A stretch of DNA of 64,000 nt from Micavibrio aeruginosavorus_D (GTDB lineage Bacteria; Pseudomonadota; Alphaproteobacteria; Micavibrionales; Micavibrionaceae). The notes beneath the pieces are model-generated. The model was not told the origin of the DNA. It searched no databases and worked only from the letters and a program-made list of their open reading frames with translations. Positions 16,777-25,900 of this stretch are shown in pieces. A program made the position numbers and the translations under genes. The DNA is taken from positions 434,001 through 498,000 of the forward strand of contig NZ_CP195303.1 of the NCBI RefSeq assembly GCF_051245535.1. The letters run 5' to 3'. The first letter of the stretch is position 1, and each line of letters opens with the position of its first letter.

Positions 16777-18897
16777 TTACAGCGTATCTTCACGATAGAA
16801 GAACAGGGCTTGCTCTCGGCATTGGTAGACCGTCCGTTTACCGCCGCCTACGCTGTACGTAAAGCTGCCTTGCGGGACAATGGTCTGGCCAGATTTACAG
16901 GTCGAGCCTAAGCTGCTGTCACTGCATGAGATACCATCCAACGGACCGCATCCTTTCAAGTTCGCAGGGTCAGAGCAATAGGAGTTGGTCAAACCAGCTT
17001 TCAGCGCTGTTTTAAAGTTGCTCGAGTCCGACGCCAAGTTAACAACCACGCCCTTCACTCCATACGAACGAATGAAATTCGAATAGAAGGCACTGGGTGA
17101 TGGCACACCTGGGAAGTAGAACTCCGTCGCCAGAACGATCAGATTTGCATTTGCCGCTTTCAATTGCGCAGCCAGTGTTGCCGGAGCAACGTGATGGTGC
17201 GAGATCGCGTCCGTGGCCAGCACGATATTCAACGGTCGGCTGGTTTGGCCCGTAAAGTCGGTCAGTGTCCGGGAAATGGCGTAGTATTGAGATTCCTCCC
17301 AGTCACCACCGTTCCACGCACTCCATGAACCAATTTCGTTCAGGATCGCGGCTTTGGATGTCGAAACATCATGCAGATTCAGCTCTCGTCTATACGACCA
17401 GTCTCCTGGCGTACAACCCATACAGGACGGGAAGTCCGTGTAGCTGGTCAAGCCAACCTGCCATCCTCTGAAGTCAGGATCGTTCAGAACAGCCGTCATG
17501 TTGTTTTTCAGGTTCGGAAGGTCGTCCCAGTACGAACCGGACAAATCCTGTACCAATACCATGGCCCCCTCGGTCGACATGGCGTTACATGTCTCCATGG
17601 TTGCCTTCGCACTGGCCATACAGTTCGGGGATTTCCCGCCTTCGCCCGTTGCTTTACAGGTCCAGGACCAGGAGCCCGCGCCAGACGCACTTCTGGATGC
17701 TGTGCCGAATTTGCACAGACCAGCGGTATTCACTTGGCTTGCATCTGTAAAGGTTCTGCCGTTGGCCGGACCGCACTGGCCGTCAATGACCATGTTGGCG
17801 GAACACATCGTATCCGGGGCGGCGCCAATCGGATCACTTTGGCAACGCCAGTTAAAGGTCTTTTTGTCTGCCGACAATGTAACTGCGGTCGGTGTACCAA
17901 CATAGCAACGGCCATAGCTGAGCGCGTTGATGGTGGCGACATCAGGGTAGTACCCATTTTGAGCCGCGCCGCAATAACCGGGAGCCGGGGGCATTTTTGC
18001 CGGGCGCGGTTGACAGAACGACAAGTTGACGGGGTAACAAGCACTTTCAACAGTTGAAAGGACCGTCGGTTTATTCTGGATAAACCCATCCCAGTCAGCA
18101 AAGCTTTCCGGCGGGCCTGCCGGCATCATCAGGTCACGGCTGTCCCCTTTATCGCGAGAGATGTATTTCAAGCGATTAGAGTCCGTGATTGCGCCACGAT
18201 CAACATATTCAAGAAATGCTGACGTATCGCTTTTAATGCGGAACATATCGTCGTTCGGGCCGGACGGATCCGGATTAACGCCGATAATGCCAGACGTTGT
18301 TGAATTATCGAACACGCAATGCTGCTTAACAGCCTTTCCAGATGTTCCGGTCAGGCCCTTAATCGCCGTGCCCGTACATTTCGTGTAAATTTGCGGATTA
18401 ACCAGATCAGCCGTCAGGGGCTGTGCCGGAATTGGGTAGGTTACTTTGTAAATGGCTTGCCCACCACGCGTATCAATCTGCGTATAGCTTGGTGTATAAC
18501 CAGCGCTGCGGACGCGGGCCAAGAGGGCGCTCAGGTCTGTGGCGTGAACTTCGGGATACGTATATTCATACGCGTCATAGCAATTACCGACCATTGAGCT
18601 TGGAATAACATTCCATTGCCCATCACCGCGGCATTCGACCTTGGCGCGAACCGTTCCTTTGCGCTCCTCATTCGGGGGCGCGGTCAAATCGATTGACGAT
18701 CCAAGACGGGAGTAAACATCGACAGTCACTGTCGCGCTTTCTTCCGCTTTTGGTGTGAAGACATAGCTCTTTTTGTCTTCAGTATATGTTTTGACTGGCG
18801 ACTGGTCCGCAAATGCGGGAGCGGACAAACCAAAGCCTGTCAGAAAACACCCGGCAACCAGAAAAGAAAACGCGATATTTTTTTGTATAGTACCCAT
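16777..18897 (-). CDS. Secreted von Willebrand A protein with Cys-rich repeats
   Basis: 706 residues from the ATG at 18897 (GGGAG upstream); an extended start at 18954 is less likely. The Sec signal peptide ends near 'APAFA'. About 30 Cys suggest disulfides and an extracytoplasmic location. Two Cys-rich units near residues 320-440 share the frame 'CG...C..G...W.C...C', and a third partial unit is at the C terminus. The VWA domain starts near 445 with a MIDAS 'DLSGS' at Asp451, a Thr in 'TSYTDF' and an Asp in 'LATDA'; the following 'YWDDL' resembles integrin-beta VWA domains. It lies 115 bases downstream of three prepilin-like genes on the same strand, so a pilus-associated or tip adhesin role is plausible but inferred. 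Confidence 0.75.
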   Translation of the reverse strand: MGTIQKNIAFSFLVAGCFLTGFGLSAPAFADQSPVKTYTEDKKSYVFTPKAEESATVTVDVYSRLGSSIDLTAPPNEERKGTVRAKVECRGDGQWNVIPSSMVGNCYDAYEYTYPEVHATDLSALLARVRSAGYTPSYTQIDTRGGQAIYKVTYPIPAQPLTADLVNPQIYTKCTGTAIKGLTGTSGKAVKQHCVFDNSTTSGIIGVNPDPSGPNDDMFRIKSDTSAFLEYVDRGAITDSNRLKYISRDKGDSRDLMMPAGPPESFADWDGFIQNKPTVLSTVESACYPVNLSFCQPRPAKMPPAPGYCGAAQNGYYPDVATINALSYGRCYVGTPTAVTLSADKKTFNWRCQSDPIGAAPDTMCSANMVIDGQCGPANGRTFTDASQVNTAGLCKFGTASRSASGAGSWSWTCKATGEGGKSPNCMASAKATMETCNAMSTEGAMVLVQDLSGSYWDDLPNLKNNMTAVLNDPDFRGWQVGLTSYTDFPSCMGCTPGDWSYRRELNLHDVSTSKAAILNEIGSWSAWNGGDWEESQYYAISRTLTDFTGQTSRPLNIVLATDAISHHHVAPATLAAQLKAANANLIVLATEFYFPGVPSPSAFYSNFIRSYGVKGVVVNLASDSSNFKTALKAGLTNSYCSDPANLKGCGPLDGISCSDSSLGSTCKSGQTIVPQGSFTYSVGGGKRTVYQCREQALFFYREDTL

Positions 18898-19012
18898 CAC
18901 ACAACGTCTCCCGCTGACGTTAAAAACACTTGATTTGGTGAAAAATTGCGCCAAATCACCTCTATATTAGCATTGAAATATTTACTATTTTGTTAAGGAA
19001 TGCAGGGGTGGG

Positions 19013-19975
19013 TTAGTCTTCTGGATAGAAGAAAACTGAGGCCCGGACACGGTTTCCGGTGATCTCTTCCTCGGCTTTAACCACGTTCTTGCTGTTAATA
19101 TTGTCGGCTTTGACCTGGTTTGAAGCGTTAATTTCGACGGCCTTATCGGTGGCATCGACCAAAATTTCCCCCGCAACGTGCAGTTTTTCTTCGGGTCGGG
19201 TGATGCCAATGCCAACATTGGCGTCATTTTTATTGGCAATCGCCATACCGGCCCCCGTCGGGGCGGCAACCCAGACGCTGGTTTCTTTCGCATACAGGCT
19301 ATAGACGACTTTATCGTCATAATGATTGGCCGTCGTCGCGTCGGTCATCGTGGCATAGGGAACGTCCCGGAACAGGTCATCGCCATCACAATTTTCAACA
19401 TCGGCTGCCGCGCCTGTGCAGGCACTGGAAAATGCTGCGGACAGCAGCATGCGCGCCCCTTTTCCATCTGGCCCATGATTGACCAGCACGAAGGGGGCCG
19501 TTCTTTCTTGCCCATTCGGGCCAACGATACGTATGGCCGCGGCATTGGTCATGCCGCCTGTTTGGGTCAAAGAGGCGGTGACGGCATAGGTCATTTTACG
19601 GTCGAAATAATCCGCCGCCAGATGGAAGGGTAAATCCAAGGCGAATACAGGGACCATGCCTTGCACAATCCCGGCCGCTGCCGGACATCCCGCCAGGTTT
19701 TCTTTGCCAAAATCATTGTCGGTTGGTGTTAATAACGGGTTCGCCGGGCATGGCATACGATTGTTTTTCTCGGCAAACAGGGCCAGCGCAGAAACAATGC
19801 GTTCCCGTGTTTTCTGCTCTTCTCGAACGGCCAGATCATTTTTATAACTTTGATAGACATGCAGGCTGCCGCTGATCAAAAGGCCAATAATCATCATCGA
19901 GATGGCCATCTCGATCAGGGTAAATCCAGACTGCGCTGAATGACATTTTTTGTGCTGTCGATTCATTGTTGTCAT
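19013..19975 (-). CDS. Prepilin-like protein C with tail-fibre-like C terminus
   Basis: 320 residues. A short basic leader is followed by the prepilin peptidase motif 'SGFTLIEM' and a hydrophobic helix (AISMMIIGLLISGSLH). The body carries motifs shared with the two upstream genes: 'PCPANP', 'LDLPFHLA', 'KMTYAVTASLT', 'VNHGPDGKGA', 'DVENCDGDDLF' and 'NHYDDKVVYSL'. The last 80 residues include 'VGIGITRPEEKLHVAG', a motif common in phage tail fibres and large surface proteins. Third of three tandem paralogues; its start lies 3 bases after the previous stop. An alternative ATG is at 19966. Confidence 0.8.
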   Translation of the reverse strand: MTTMNRQHKKCHSAQSGFTLIEMAISMMIIGLLISGSLHVYQSYKNDLAVREEQKTRERIVSALALFAEKNNRMPCPANPLLTPTDNDFGKENLAGCPAAAGIVQGMVPVFALDLPFHLAADYFDRKMTYAVTASLTQTGGMTNAAAIRIVGPNGQERTAPFVLVNHGPDGKGARMLLSAAFSSACTGAAADVENCDGDDLFRDVPYATMTDATTANHYDDKVVYSLYAKETSVWVAAPTGAGMAIANKNDANVGIGITRPEEKLHVAGEILVDATDKAVEINASNQVKADNINSKNVVKAEEEITGNRVRASVFFYPED

Positions 19976-19978
19976 GTC

Positions 19979-21025
19979 CTAATTACAATCCGCGATGTCG
20001 ATATTGTAACAAAATCGCGTGGCTTTAATGGCTGTTCCTGCGCTCATTTCGGATTCGGCATTGATGTCTTGTGTGACATCGATGCTTTGGGCGTTCAACT
20101 TTGCGTTTTTCTCAATATCAATCGTTCCGGTTGTTGTGATATTTCCGGATGCGCCGGCACCGGCGGCTTCGACGTTGAAGTCGCCGCCATGAACGGATAA
20201 TTTTGCCGCGGGGTTGTCGGTGCCAATTCCAATATTTCCTGTGTTACGGCTGATGATGTTAATGCCGCTGGCGCCGCCATCTGCTGGGGCGATGGCCCAC
20301 AATGTCGTTTCCTTCTGGACCAGGCTGTAAATCAGCATGTCGTCAAAATGGTTGGCATTGTTCACATTGGCCATGGGGCTGTATGGGCGCGCGTTGAAGG
20401 TTGCGTCGCCATCACAATTTTCTGAATCTGCGGCGGACCCGCATGCGACGTTAACGGCTGTGCCGGATGTGCGGTATGAACCCTTCATATCTGGTCCATG
20501 GCCAACAATGATAAAAGGTAGATTTTTCGTGGTCAGTGTGGTTGTAACCTTGCCATCGTTGTCCAGCGCAAAGCCTTGCAGGGCGATGGCGGGCATTGTG
20601 CTGTTGAACGTTGTGCGGTCCGTCATTCCGGCCGTTACAACATAGGTCAGTTTGTTGCCGTATTCATCTTCAACCATGTCGAACGGGAGGTTGAGGTCCA
20701 CAACGGGCAGGGCTCCGGTGACGAATGTACCCGTATTGCATGTGGCCGGCGCCCGTCCAAATCCCGTTGTATTGGGGGTTTGTGTCAGGCTGGCCGGGCA
20801 GGGGTAGCGGTTATTCTGTTGCAAATATGTGGCCAGTGCCGTGGTTATCTTTTCCTGAACAATGCGCTCTTGCGTTCTTTCATGTTCAACGCGGTATATT
20901 TTATACGCCTGTATCAACGCGCTGGCGATCAGGCCGATAACGGCCATGCCAATCGCAATCTCGATCAGTGAAAATCCAGACTGGTTCGACATTTGTCTTT
21001 GTGGTTTGTGTATCATTGTCCGCAT
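19979..21025 (-). CDS. Prepilin-like protein B with tail-fibre-like C terminus
   Basis: 348 residues. Class III-like signal 'QSGFSLIEIAIG' with Glu5 after the cleavage Gly, then a hydrophobic helix. Shared motifs are 'YPCPAS', 'VVDLNLPFDM', 'KLTYVVTAGMT', 'VGHGPDMKGSY', 'DSENCDGDATF' and 'NHFDDMLIYSL'. The C-terminal segment contains 'IGIGTDNPAAKLSVHG' and ends with two Cys. The start at 21025 lies 4 bases after the upstream stop, indicating translational coupling; ATGs at 21016 and 20992 are alternatives. Confidence 0.8.
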   Translation of the reverse strand: MRTMIHKPQRQMSNQSGFSLIEIAIGMAVIGLIASALIQAYKIYRVEHERTQERIVQEKITTALATYLQQNNRYPCPASLTQTPNTTGFGRAPATCNTGTFVTGALPVVDLNLPFDMVEDEYGNKLTYVVTAGMTDRTTFNSTMPAIALQGFALDNDGKVTTTLTTKNLPFIIVGHGPDMKGSYRTSGTAVNVACGSAADSENCDGDATFNARPYSPMANVNNANHFDDMLIYSLVQKETTLWAIAPADGGASGINIISRNTGNIGIGTDNPAAKLSVHGGDFNVEAAGAGASGNITTTGTIDIEKNAKLNAQSIDVTQDINAESEMSAGTAIKATRFCYNIDIADCN

Positions 21026-21029
21026 TTCA

Positions 21030-22364
21030 TTAATTTCCACAACCCGCAACAAGCGATGGTGAGTAGCAATAGGCCGGGGCCGTTGCAATGCCATCCTTGC
21101 TGACATCATCTTCAACGATAATGTCTTTCCCTGCATTGATGCTCAGTGTTGCATTGACTTCTGCTGGTTCCGATAATGTTGTGGCGCCTTCGGCTTTGAT
21201 GTTGCCATCAACGGCGACACTTCCGGCAAAAACGCTGAGCTTTGCATCTGTGCTGGCGACCCATGCGCCCGGCGTTCCAATAACCATGGATTGATCATCA
21301 TCCGCATCCAAAACGACGTTACGTTGCGTTCCCGTTCCGGAAGACCAGCGCCACGAATCTTTTTCACGTTGATAGCCATTGAGGGAAAATTCAATGCGAT
21401 CGTCAAAATGGTTGGCGTCTGTACCGTTGCCCATACCCGCGAAAGGCATTGCACGAAAGGTTGCGTTGTTGTTGCAATTTTCAACGTCCAGAGCGCCTCC
21501 GCTACAGGCCGTGCCAATCGCACCGCTTTGATCCATATAGGCTCCCTTCATATCCGGGCCGTGGCTGACCAAAACGAAGTGAACAGGGGCGGACGTGGCG
21601 TCATTTCCGTTCCGGTTGATAACCCGGATATTCCCCGCTGGTTCCGTTGGGTTCAAGCGCGTTGCATCCCGTGTAACGGCATAGGTCAGCTTTGTCGTGT
21701 AAATATCCTTGGCAAAATTCTCGGTCACGCACTTGCGGCTGGTTTCCGTTGCGTTTTGCATGTTCATGGTGTTGGCGGTTCCATCGCTTGTATCTTGGTC
21801 AAAATCGCTGTAATCGGCGTATTTTCCAACCTGATCAAAGAAAATCTGTTGCACGCTGTTCAGTTTGTTTTGGAAGACCTGTTTCAAATTGTCGTCCATA
21901 TCATCAACGTTCATTCGTTGCGTTGAATCAACGCACCCCATGGCGAGGTTGAGGGCGCGGACCGGGACGGCGCCGATCATGACAGTGCCGCCACCATAAC
22001 CACTGGCGGCGACAATCCCACCAGAAGCATTGCAGTTGCCGGCGGCATCAATATTGGGTTCGCCATAATTGACATTGCCCGGGCGTAATGTGGGGTCCGC
22101 CGGACAGGGGTAAAAGCCGTAAATCCGTTGATATTCTGCGATGCCGAGCAGGACGGTGTCGAAAATGCCGTTCATGCGGGCGCTTTTGATCTGCCCATCC
22201 TGATTCATGAGATTGAAGATCGCGCCCATGATCAGGCTGGTGATCAGTGTGACGATCACCATTTCCAGCAATGTAAAGCCGCTTTCAGGGTGCGTTGAAA
22301 CGCGCTCCCGGGTGCGGGGGCGGTCTAAAGACGGCAGAAAATGGAAAAAATTCTTTATTCTCAT
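21030..22364 (-). CDS. Prepilin-like protein A, first gene of the three
   Basis: 444 residues and the longest of the trio. Its basic leader of about 28 residues ends at 'ESGFTLLEMVIV', a standard prepilin cleavage and methylation site, followed by a hydrophobic helix. The core repeats the family motifs 'YPCPADP', 'KLTYAVTRDAT', 'VSHGPDMKGAY', 'DVENCNNNATF' and 'NHFDDRIEFSL', with an extra loop after 'ALNLAMGCVD'. The end carries a degenerate fibre-like stretch ('STDAKLSVFAG') and closes with Cys residues. The ATG at 22364 has AGGG upstream; a GTG at 22367 is possible. An A/T-rich box near 22412-22424 may hold the operon promoter. Confidence 0.8.
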   Translation of the reverse strand: MRIKNFFHFLPSLDRPRTRERVSTHPESGFTLLEMVIVTLITSLIMGAIFNLMNQDGQIKSARMNGIFDTVLLGIAEYQRIYGFYPCPADPTLRPGNVNYGEPNIDAAGNCNASGGIVAASGYGGGTVMIGAVPVRALNLAMGCVDSTQRMNVDDMDDNLKQVFQNKLNSVQQIFFDQVGKYADYSDFDQDTSDGTANTMNMQNATETSRKCVTENFAKDIYTTKLTYAVTRDATRLNPTEPAGNIRVINRNGNDATSAPVHFVLVSHGPDMKGAYMDQSGAIGTACSGGALDVENCNNNATFRAMPFAGMGNGTDANHFDDRIEFSLNGYQREKDSWRWSSGTGTQRNVVLDADDDQSMVIGTPGAWVASTDAKLSVFAGSVAVDGNIKAEGATTLSEPAEVNATLSINAGKDIIVEDDVSKDGIATAPAYCYSPSLVAGCGN

Positions 22365-22443
22365 CACACTAAACCCTACGCAGACACCTGAATTTTAGCG
22401 GACGAGGGTTAATTTTATATAAAGGATTGCGGGCAGGCATAGG

Positions 22444-22471
22444 AAACGGGGCCGTTTGCGCGGCCCCGTTT
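22444..22471 (-). terminator. Hairpin terminator after the TrpF-like gene
   Basis: Perfect 11-base stem AAACGGGGCCG / CGGCCCCGTTT with a 6-base loop. The T run is short (three), so efficiency may be modest. It separates the TrpF-like gene from the prepilin operon. Confidence 0.6.
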
Positions 22472-22493
22472 GGTTATTCACATCATCGTGTGT

Positions 22494-23183
22494 CTATTTC
22501 TGAATATATGGGGCGGCTGTGGTTAAGACGCGGCGAACCTTGGACAAATCGAAATGGTCGTCGGTGCGAACCCCGGTTTCCATGTCGATCCATGTGGTGT
22601 GGCCGTTGGCAACTTTCTGAATCATATCAATATTGTTTTGGACGTTGTCCGGGTTCATGCCCCCGGCGTAACCACAGAAATGACCCGCCAAAGGCGCATC
22701 CCAGCTATCAGGGCTGATCCCGCGTCCGGCGGATTCATCAAACAAAACGGCGTGGTTCGGCACATCCGCCAAAAGGGGTAAGAGGCCAGCCTTGTCCTTA
22801 GTATATTGAATGATGAATTGGTGTTGTGGGTTTTCGCGCACACGGGCCACCAATTGGGCCGGGTCGTATTTTCCCTCAACATCGCCAAATTTCAAATTGA
22901 GCTGGATGCGCTTAAATCCAGACATCAGGTCTAGAATGTCCCGCTCACCATTGATGAACCCCAAAAATCCGCCATCGCATAAATGCATAGCCGTATTTTT
23001 TGCATGATTTTGTTTCGAGAAGCTGTGAATCCAATTGGTGGTTGGGAACCGCAATTGCCCTGCGCGTGCCGGCAACAACAAAATGGCCCATTCAACGAAT
23101 GGAAATTCTGCGGCCAGTGTGTTCATATCCTGAACATCGACTTCGTCATCCGCGCCTGTAATAGAACAATATTGAAGCTTCAT
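22494..23183 (-). CDS. TIM-barrel protein resembling phosphoribosylanthranilate isomerase (TrpF)
   Basis: 229 residues. The opening 'MKLQYCSITG' places a Cys where TrpF has its catalytic base. 'VLFDESAGRG' places an Asp where TrpF has its catalytic acid, and 'AGGMNPDNV' matches the phosphate-binding 'GGLNP.NV' loop. 'IDMETGVRTDDHFDLSKV' replaces the usual 'VDVSSGVE..G.KD' strand. The middle is divergent and there are no trp genes nearby, so the substrate may differ. A monocistronic unit followed by a hairpin. Confidence 0.55.
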   Translation of the reverse strand: MKLQYCSITGADDEVDVQDMNTLAAEFPFVEWAILLLPARAGQLRFPTTNWIHSFSKQNHAKNTAMHLCDGGFLGFINGERDILDLMSGFKRIQLNLKFGDVEGKYDPAQLVARVRENPQHQFIIQYTKDKAGLLPLLADVPNHAVLFDESAGRGISPDSWDAPLAGHFCGYAGGMNPDNVQNNIDMIQKVANGHTTWIDMETGVRTDDHFDLSKVRRVLTTAAPYIQK

Positions 23184-23286
23184 TAAATGGGGCCTTTCCG
23201 GCGATTGTATATTCAGGCGCTCAGCCTAGAGTGTTGAGGCAGTGTATGACAAGGGGGCTTGCGCCGTTGTCATAATTTATTGAGGG

Positions 23287-25113
23287 TTAGCTAGCCTGCC
23301 GGATCACATCCAGAAAAGCCGGGGCGTATTTATCCAACTTGGATTGCCCCACACCCGGAATCTGCGCCATGGAGTCCATGTAAATCGGGCGGCGCGTGGC
23401 CATGGCGATCAGGGTTTTATCGTGGAAGATGACATAGGGCGGCAAATTAGCCTCTCGCGCGATGGACAGGCGCAGGGCCTTCAACGATTCAAACAACGCC
23501 CGGTCCGCATCGTTTTCCAACTCCGCCAACGCACTTCCGGCCTCGCGGCTTTTGCTCTGGCGGTTTTCCTTCTCGCGCGGCAGGCGCAGTTGCAGTGTGG
23601 CCTTGTCTTTCAGGAACTGCATTCCATCCGTGGTCATTTTCAACCCGCCATGGCCCTCCAAATCGACGAAGATCAGATTGGCGGCCACCATCTGGCGGAT
23701 AAAGCTTTCCCATGTGCGGCGATCAAGGTCGGTGCCGATGCCCCATGTGCTGAGCTGATCATGGCTGTGCTTGTCGGTCTGCGGCGTTGGCGTGGCGGTC
23801 AGCACGTCAATAATATGCTTGCCACCAAACATATTCCCCGTGCGGTGAACGCAGGACAAAATTTTCTGCGCCGGAATGGTGCCGTCAATGCTTTGCTGCG
23901 GCGACAGGCAGGAATCGCAATTGCCGCACGGCGTGCCTTCATCCCCAAAATATTGCAGCAGGATCTGGCGACGGCAATGCGCGGCTTCACAATAGCCGAG
24001 CAGGGCGGTCAATTTGTGATGTTCAACACGCTTTTGTTCGTCGGGTGCGTCGGAATTGGTAATCATCTGGCGGCGCAGGGCGACATCCTGCAACCCGTAC
24101 AGCATCATAGCCGTGGCGGGCAGCCCATCGCGTCCGGCGCGGCCCGTTTCCTGATAATAGGCCTCAATATTCGCGGGCAAGTCCAGATGCGCCACAAACC
24201 GCACGTCGGGTTTGTTGATCCCCATGCCGAACGCGATGGTGGCGACAATAATAACGCCTTCTTCTTTCAAAAACCGATTTTGGTGGTTGGAACGTGTTCG
24301 CGCATCCAACCCGGCGTGATAGGGCAGGGCCGTGTATCCCTGATCCAGCAACCATTGCGCCGTTTCATCCACCTTGCGGCGGGACAGGCAATAAATAATG
24401 CCACTTTCCCCGCGTGGCCGATTTTGCAGGAAGGCCAGCAATTGTTTTTTGGGCGTATCTTTCACCGCCACATCATACCGGATGTTCGGGCGGTCAAACC
24501 CGGCCACAAAAATTTCATCCAGTTTCAGTTGCGCCATAATATCGCGGCGCGTCGGCGCATCCGCTGTAGCGGTCACGGCAATGCACGGCACATGCGGGTA
24601 TCGGTCGCGCAAGGCGGACAACATGCGATATTCGGGCCGGAAATCATGCCCCCACTGCGACACGCAATGCGCCTCATCAATCGCGATCAGGGCAATGTCG
24701 ATATGGTCCAGAATGTTCAGGATCGCATCCGTCACCAACCGTTCCGGCGCGATGTAAACCAGATCCAGTTGCCCATTCTGCATGGCGGACAACGCCTCCT
24801 GCATCTCCTGCCAGCTCAACGACGAATTCAACGCCGCCGCCCGAATACCCAATTCGCGCAACGCGCTCACCTGATCCTGCATCAACGCGATCAATGGCGA
24901 TACCACAATGCCCACACCGGGGCGGCACAGGGCCGGGATCTGATAACACAGTGATTTCCCCGCACCCGTCGGCATCAAGGTGCAACAACTCCCCCCCGCC
25001 ATCACATGCTCAATCACCGCCTGCTGATGCCCGCGGAATGAATCATAACCAAACACGGTTTTGAGGACTGTGTCGGGAGAGGGGCAATGTGACTGATGCG
25101 CAGGATTTGACAT
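23287..25113 (-). CDS. recQ: ATP-dependent DNA helicase RecQ
   Basis: 608-residue superfamily 2 3'-5' helicase for recombination and fork repair. Visible are motif I 'LMPTGAGKSLCYQIP', the DEAH box 'DEAHCVSQWGHDFRPEY', motif VI 'QETGRAGRDG', the zinc-binding domain 'CEAAHCRRQ..CGNCDSC', a winged-helix region and a C-terminal HRDC domain ending near 'IPGVGQSKLDKY'. The ATG at 25113 is preferred because the family match begins there; the frame extends to 25158. No operon partner. Confidence 0.95.
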   Translation of the reverse strand: MSNPAHQSHCPSPDTVLKTVFGYDSFRGHQQAVIEHVMAGGSCCTLMPTGAGKSLCYQIPALCRPGVGIVVSPLIALMQDQVSALRELGIRAAALNSSLSWQEMQEALSAMQNGQLDLVYIAPERLVTDAILNILDHIDIALIAIDEAHCVSQWGHDFRPEYRMLSALRDRYPHVPCIAVTATADAPTRRDIMAQLKLDEIFVAGFDRPNIRYDVAVKDTPKKQLLAFLQNRPRGESGIIYCLSRRKVDETAQWLLDQGYTALPYHAGLDARTRSNHQNRFLKEEGVIIVATIAFGMGINKPDVRFVAHLDLPANIEAYYQETGRAGRDGLPATAMMLYGLQDVALRRQMITNSDAPDEQKRVEHHKLTALLGYCEAAHCRRQILLQYFGDEGTPCGNCDSCLSPQQSIDGTIPAQKILSCVHRTGNMFGGKHIIDVLTATPTPQTDKHSHDQLSTWGIGTDLDRRTWESFIRQMVAANLIFVDLEGHGGLKMTTDGMQFLKDKATLQLRLPREKENRQSKSREAGSALAELENDADRALFESLKALRLSIAREANLPPYVIFHDKTLIAMATRRPIYMDSMAQIPGVGQSKLDKYAPAFLDVIRQAS

Positions 25114-25191
25114 GGCTCTTTTGTAGCACGATGGGCGCGCTAAGTGACAGGCGCGCACCAGATTCCTGAGCAGAAAAAGGGGGATTGTTTC

Positions 25192-25284
<93 letters not shown>

Positions 25285-25428
25285 GTGTCTTAAGATGTGT
25301 GGTTTTTACGGACGGGGATTTATAGGCGATTGGGGCGGGTTTGGCAACAGGGGATCGGGGGGCAAAGGGGCTTTAAAAGCAAGGTGTTAGAGCGCGGTGG
25401 ACCACGTGCGGGTGGGGCGGGGGCTTAG

Positions 25429-25458
25429 AAAAAGGCCCCGGTGTGCGTCCGGGGCCTT
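25429..25458 (-). terminator. Intrinsic terminator after the small lipoprotein gene
   Basis: Stem AAGGCCCCGG / CCGGGGCCTT with a 7-base loop. On the minus strand it is followed by a T run (TTTTT). Confidence 0.88.
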
Positions 25459-25489
25459 GTTTCGGGAATGATATGTCTTGATTTTGCCC

Positions 25490-25693
25490 TTAGCGGGTCG
25501 GTTCTTTGCAAACCGTATTGGACGACATTTCATTCGCTTTTGGATATTTCTTTTCACAAGTCTTGTTGGCTGTGTCATGGGCCGTTTCATAGTAATTGGT
25601 CCATGTGTTCTGTGGACGGGCACTGCCGCACGCGGCAAGGCCGAAGGCACACAGAACGGTCATACACAGAATAGCGCTCGTACGAACTGACAT
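25490..25693 (-). CDS. Small lipoprotein, 67 residues
   Basis: Lipobox 'LAAC' after a typical signal peptide gives a mature chain of about 46 residues. It is polar and has two further Cys ('NKTCEKKYP', 'NTVCKEP') that could pair. No family recognised. The start has a GGAG-containing leader and a strong terminator follows, so the gene stands alone between the tRNA and the PLP enzyme. Confidence 0.72.
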   Translation of the reverse strand: MSVRTSAILCMTVLCAFGLAACGSARPQNTWTNYYETAHDTANKTCEKKYPKANEMSSNTVCKEPTR

Positions 25694-25831
25694 AACAGGA
25701 GCTCCTTTGTCTGAAGTGGTATGAGTACTCTTAGGTACTGAAGAAACACGTATCTTTAGTATAAGCAGAGTCCACCCCTGGAATGGTTAACGCACGGGAG
25801 GTCCTAGGGTTTCTGCGGTTTTTACAAATGA

Positions 25832-25864
25832 AAATGGGTGCGCCTGTGTTCAGGAAGCGCACCC
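25832..25864 (-). terminator. Intrinsic terminator after the PLP enzyme gene
   Basis: Stem GGGTGCGC / GCGCACCC with a 13-base loop, followed on the minus strand by ATTTTC. It closes the dut-mutS-PLP enzyme operon. Confidence 0.75.
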
Positions 25865-25900
25865 AAATCGCTATTCAGGATTTTTCTAAAATTGTAGGGG

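Noticed and set aside
19013..22364. Prophage remnant suggested by tail-fibre-like motifs
   Set aside because: No other phage gene, integrase or att-like repeat is nearby, and each protein begins with a prepilin signal.
23344..24954. 536-residue open frame opposite recQ
   Set aside because: Antisense shadow of a GC-rich gene; the minus-strand product is an unmistakable RecQ.
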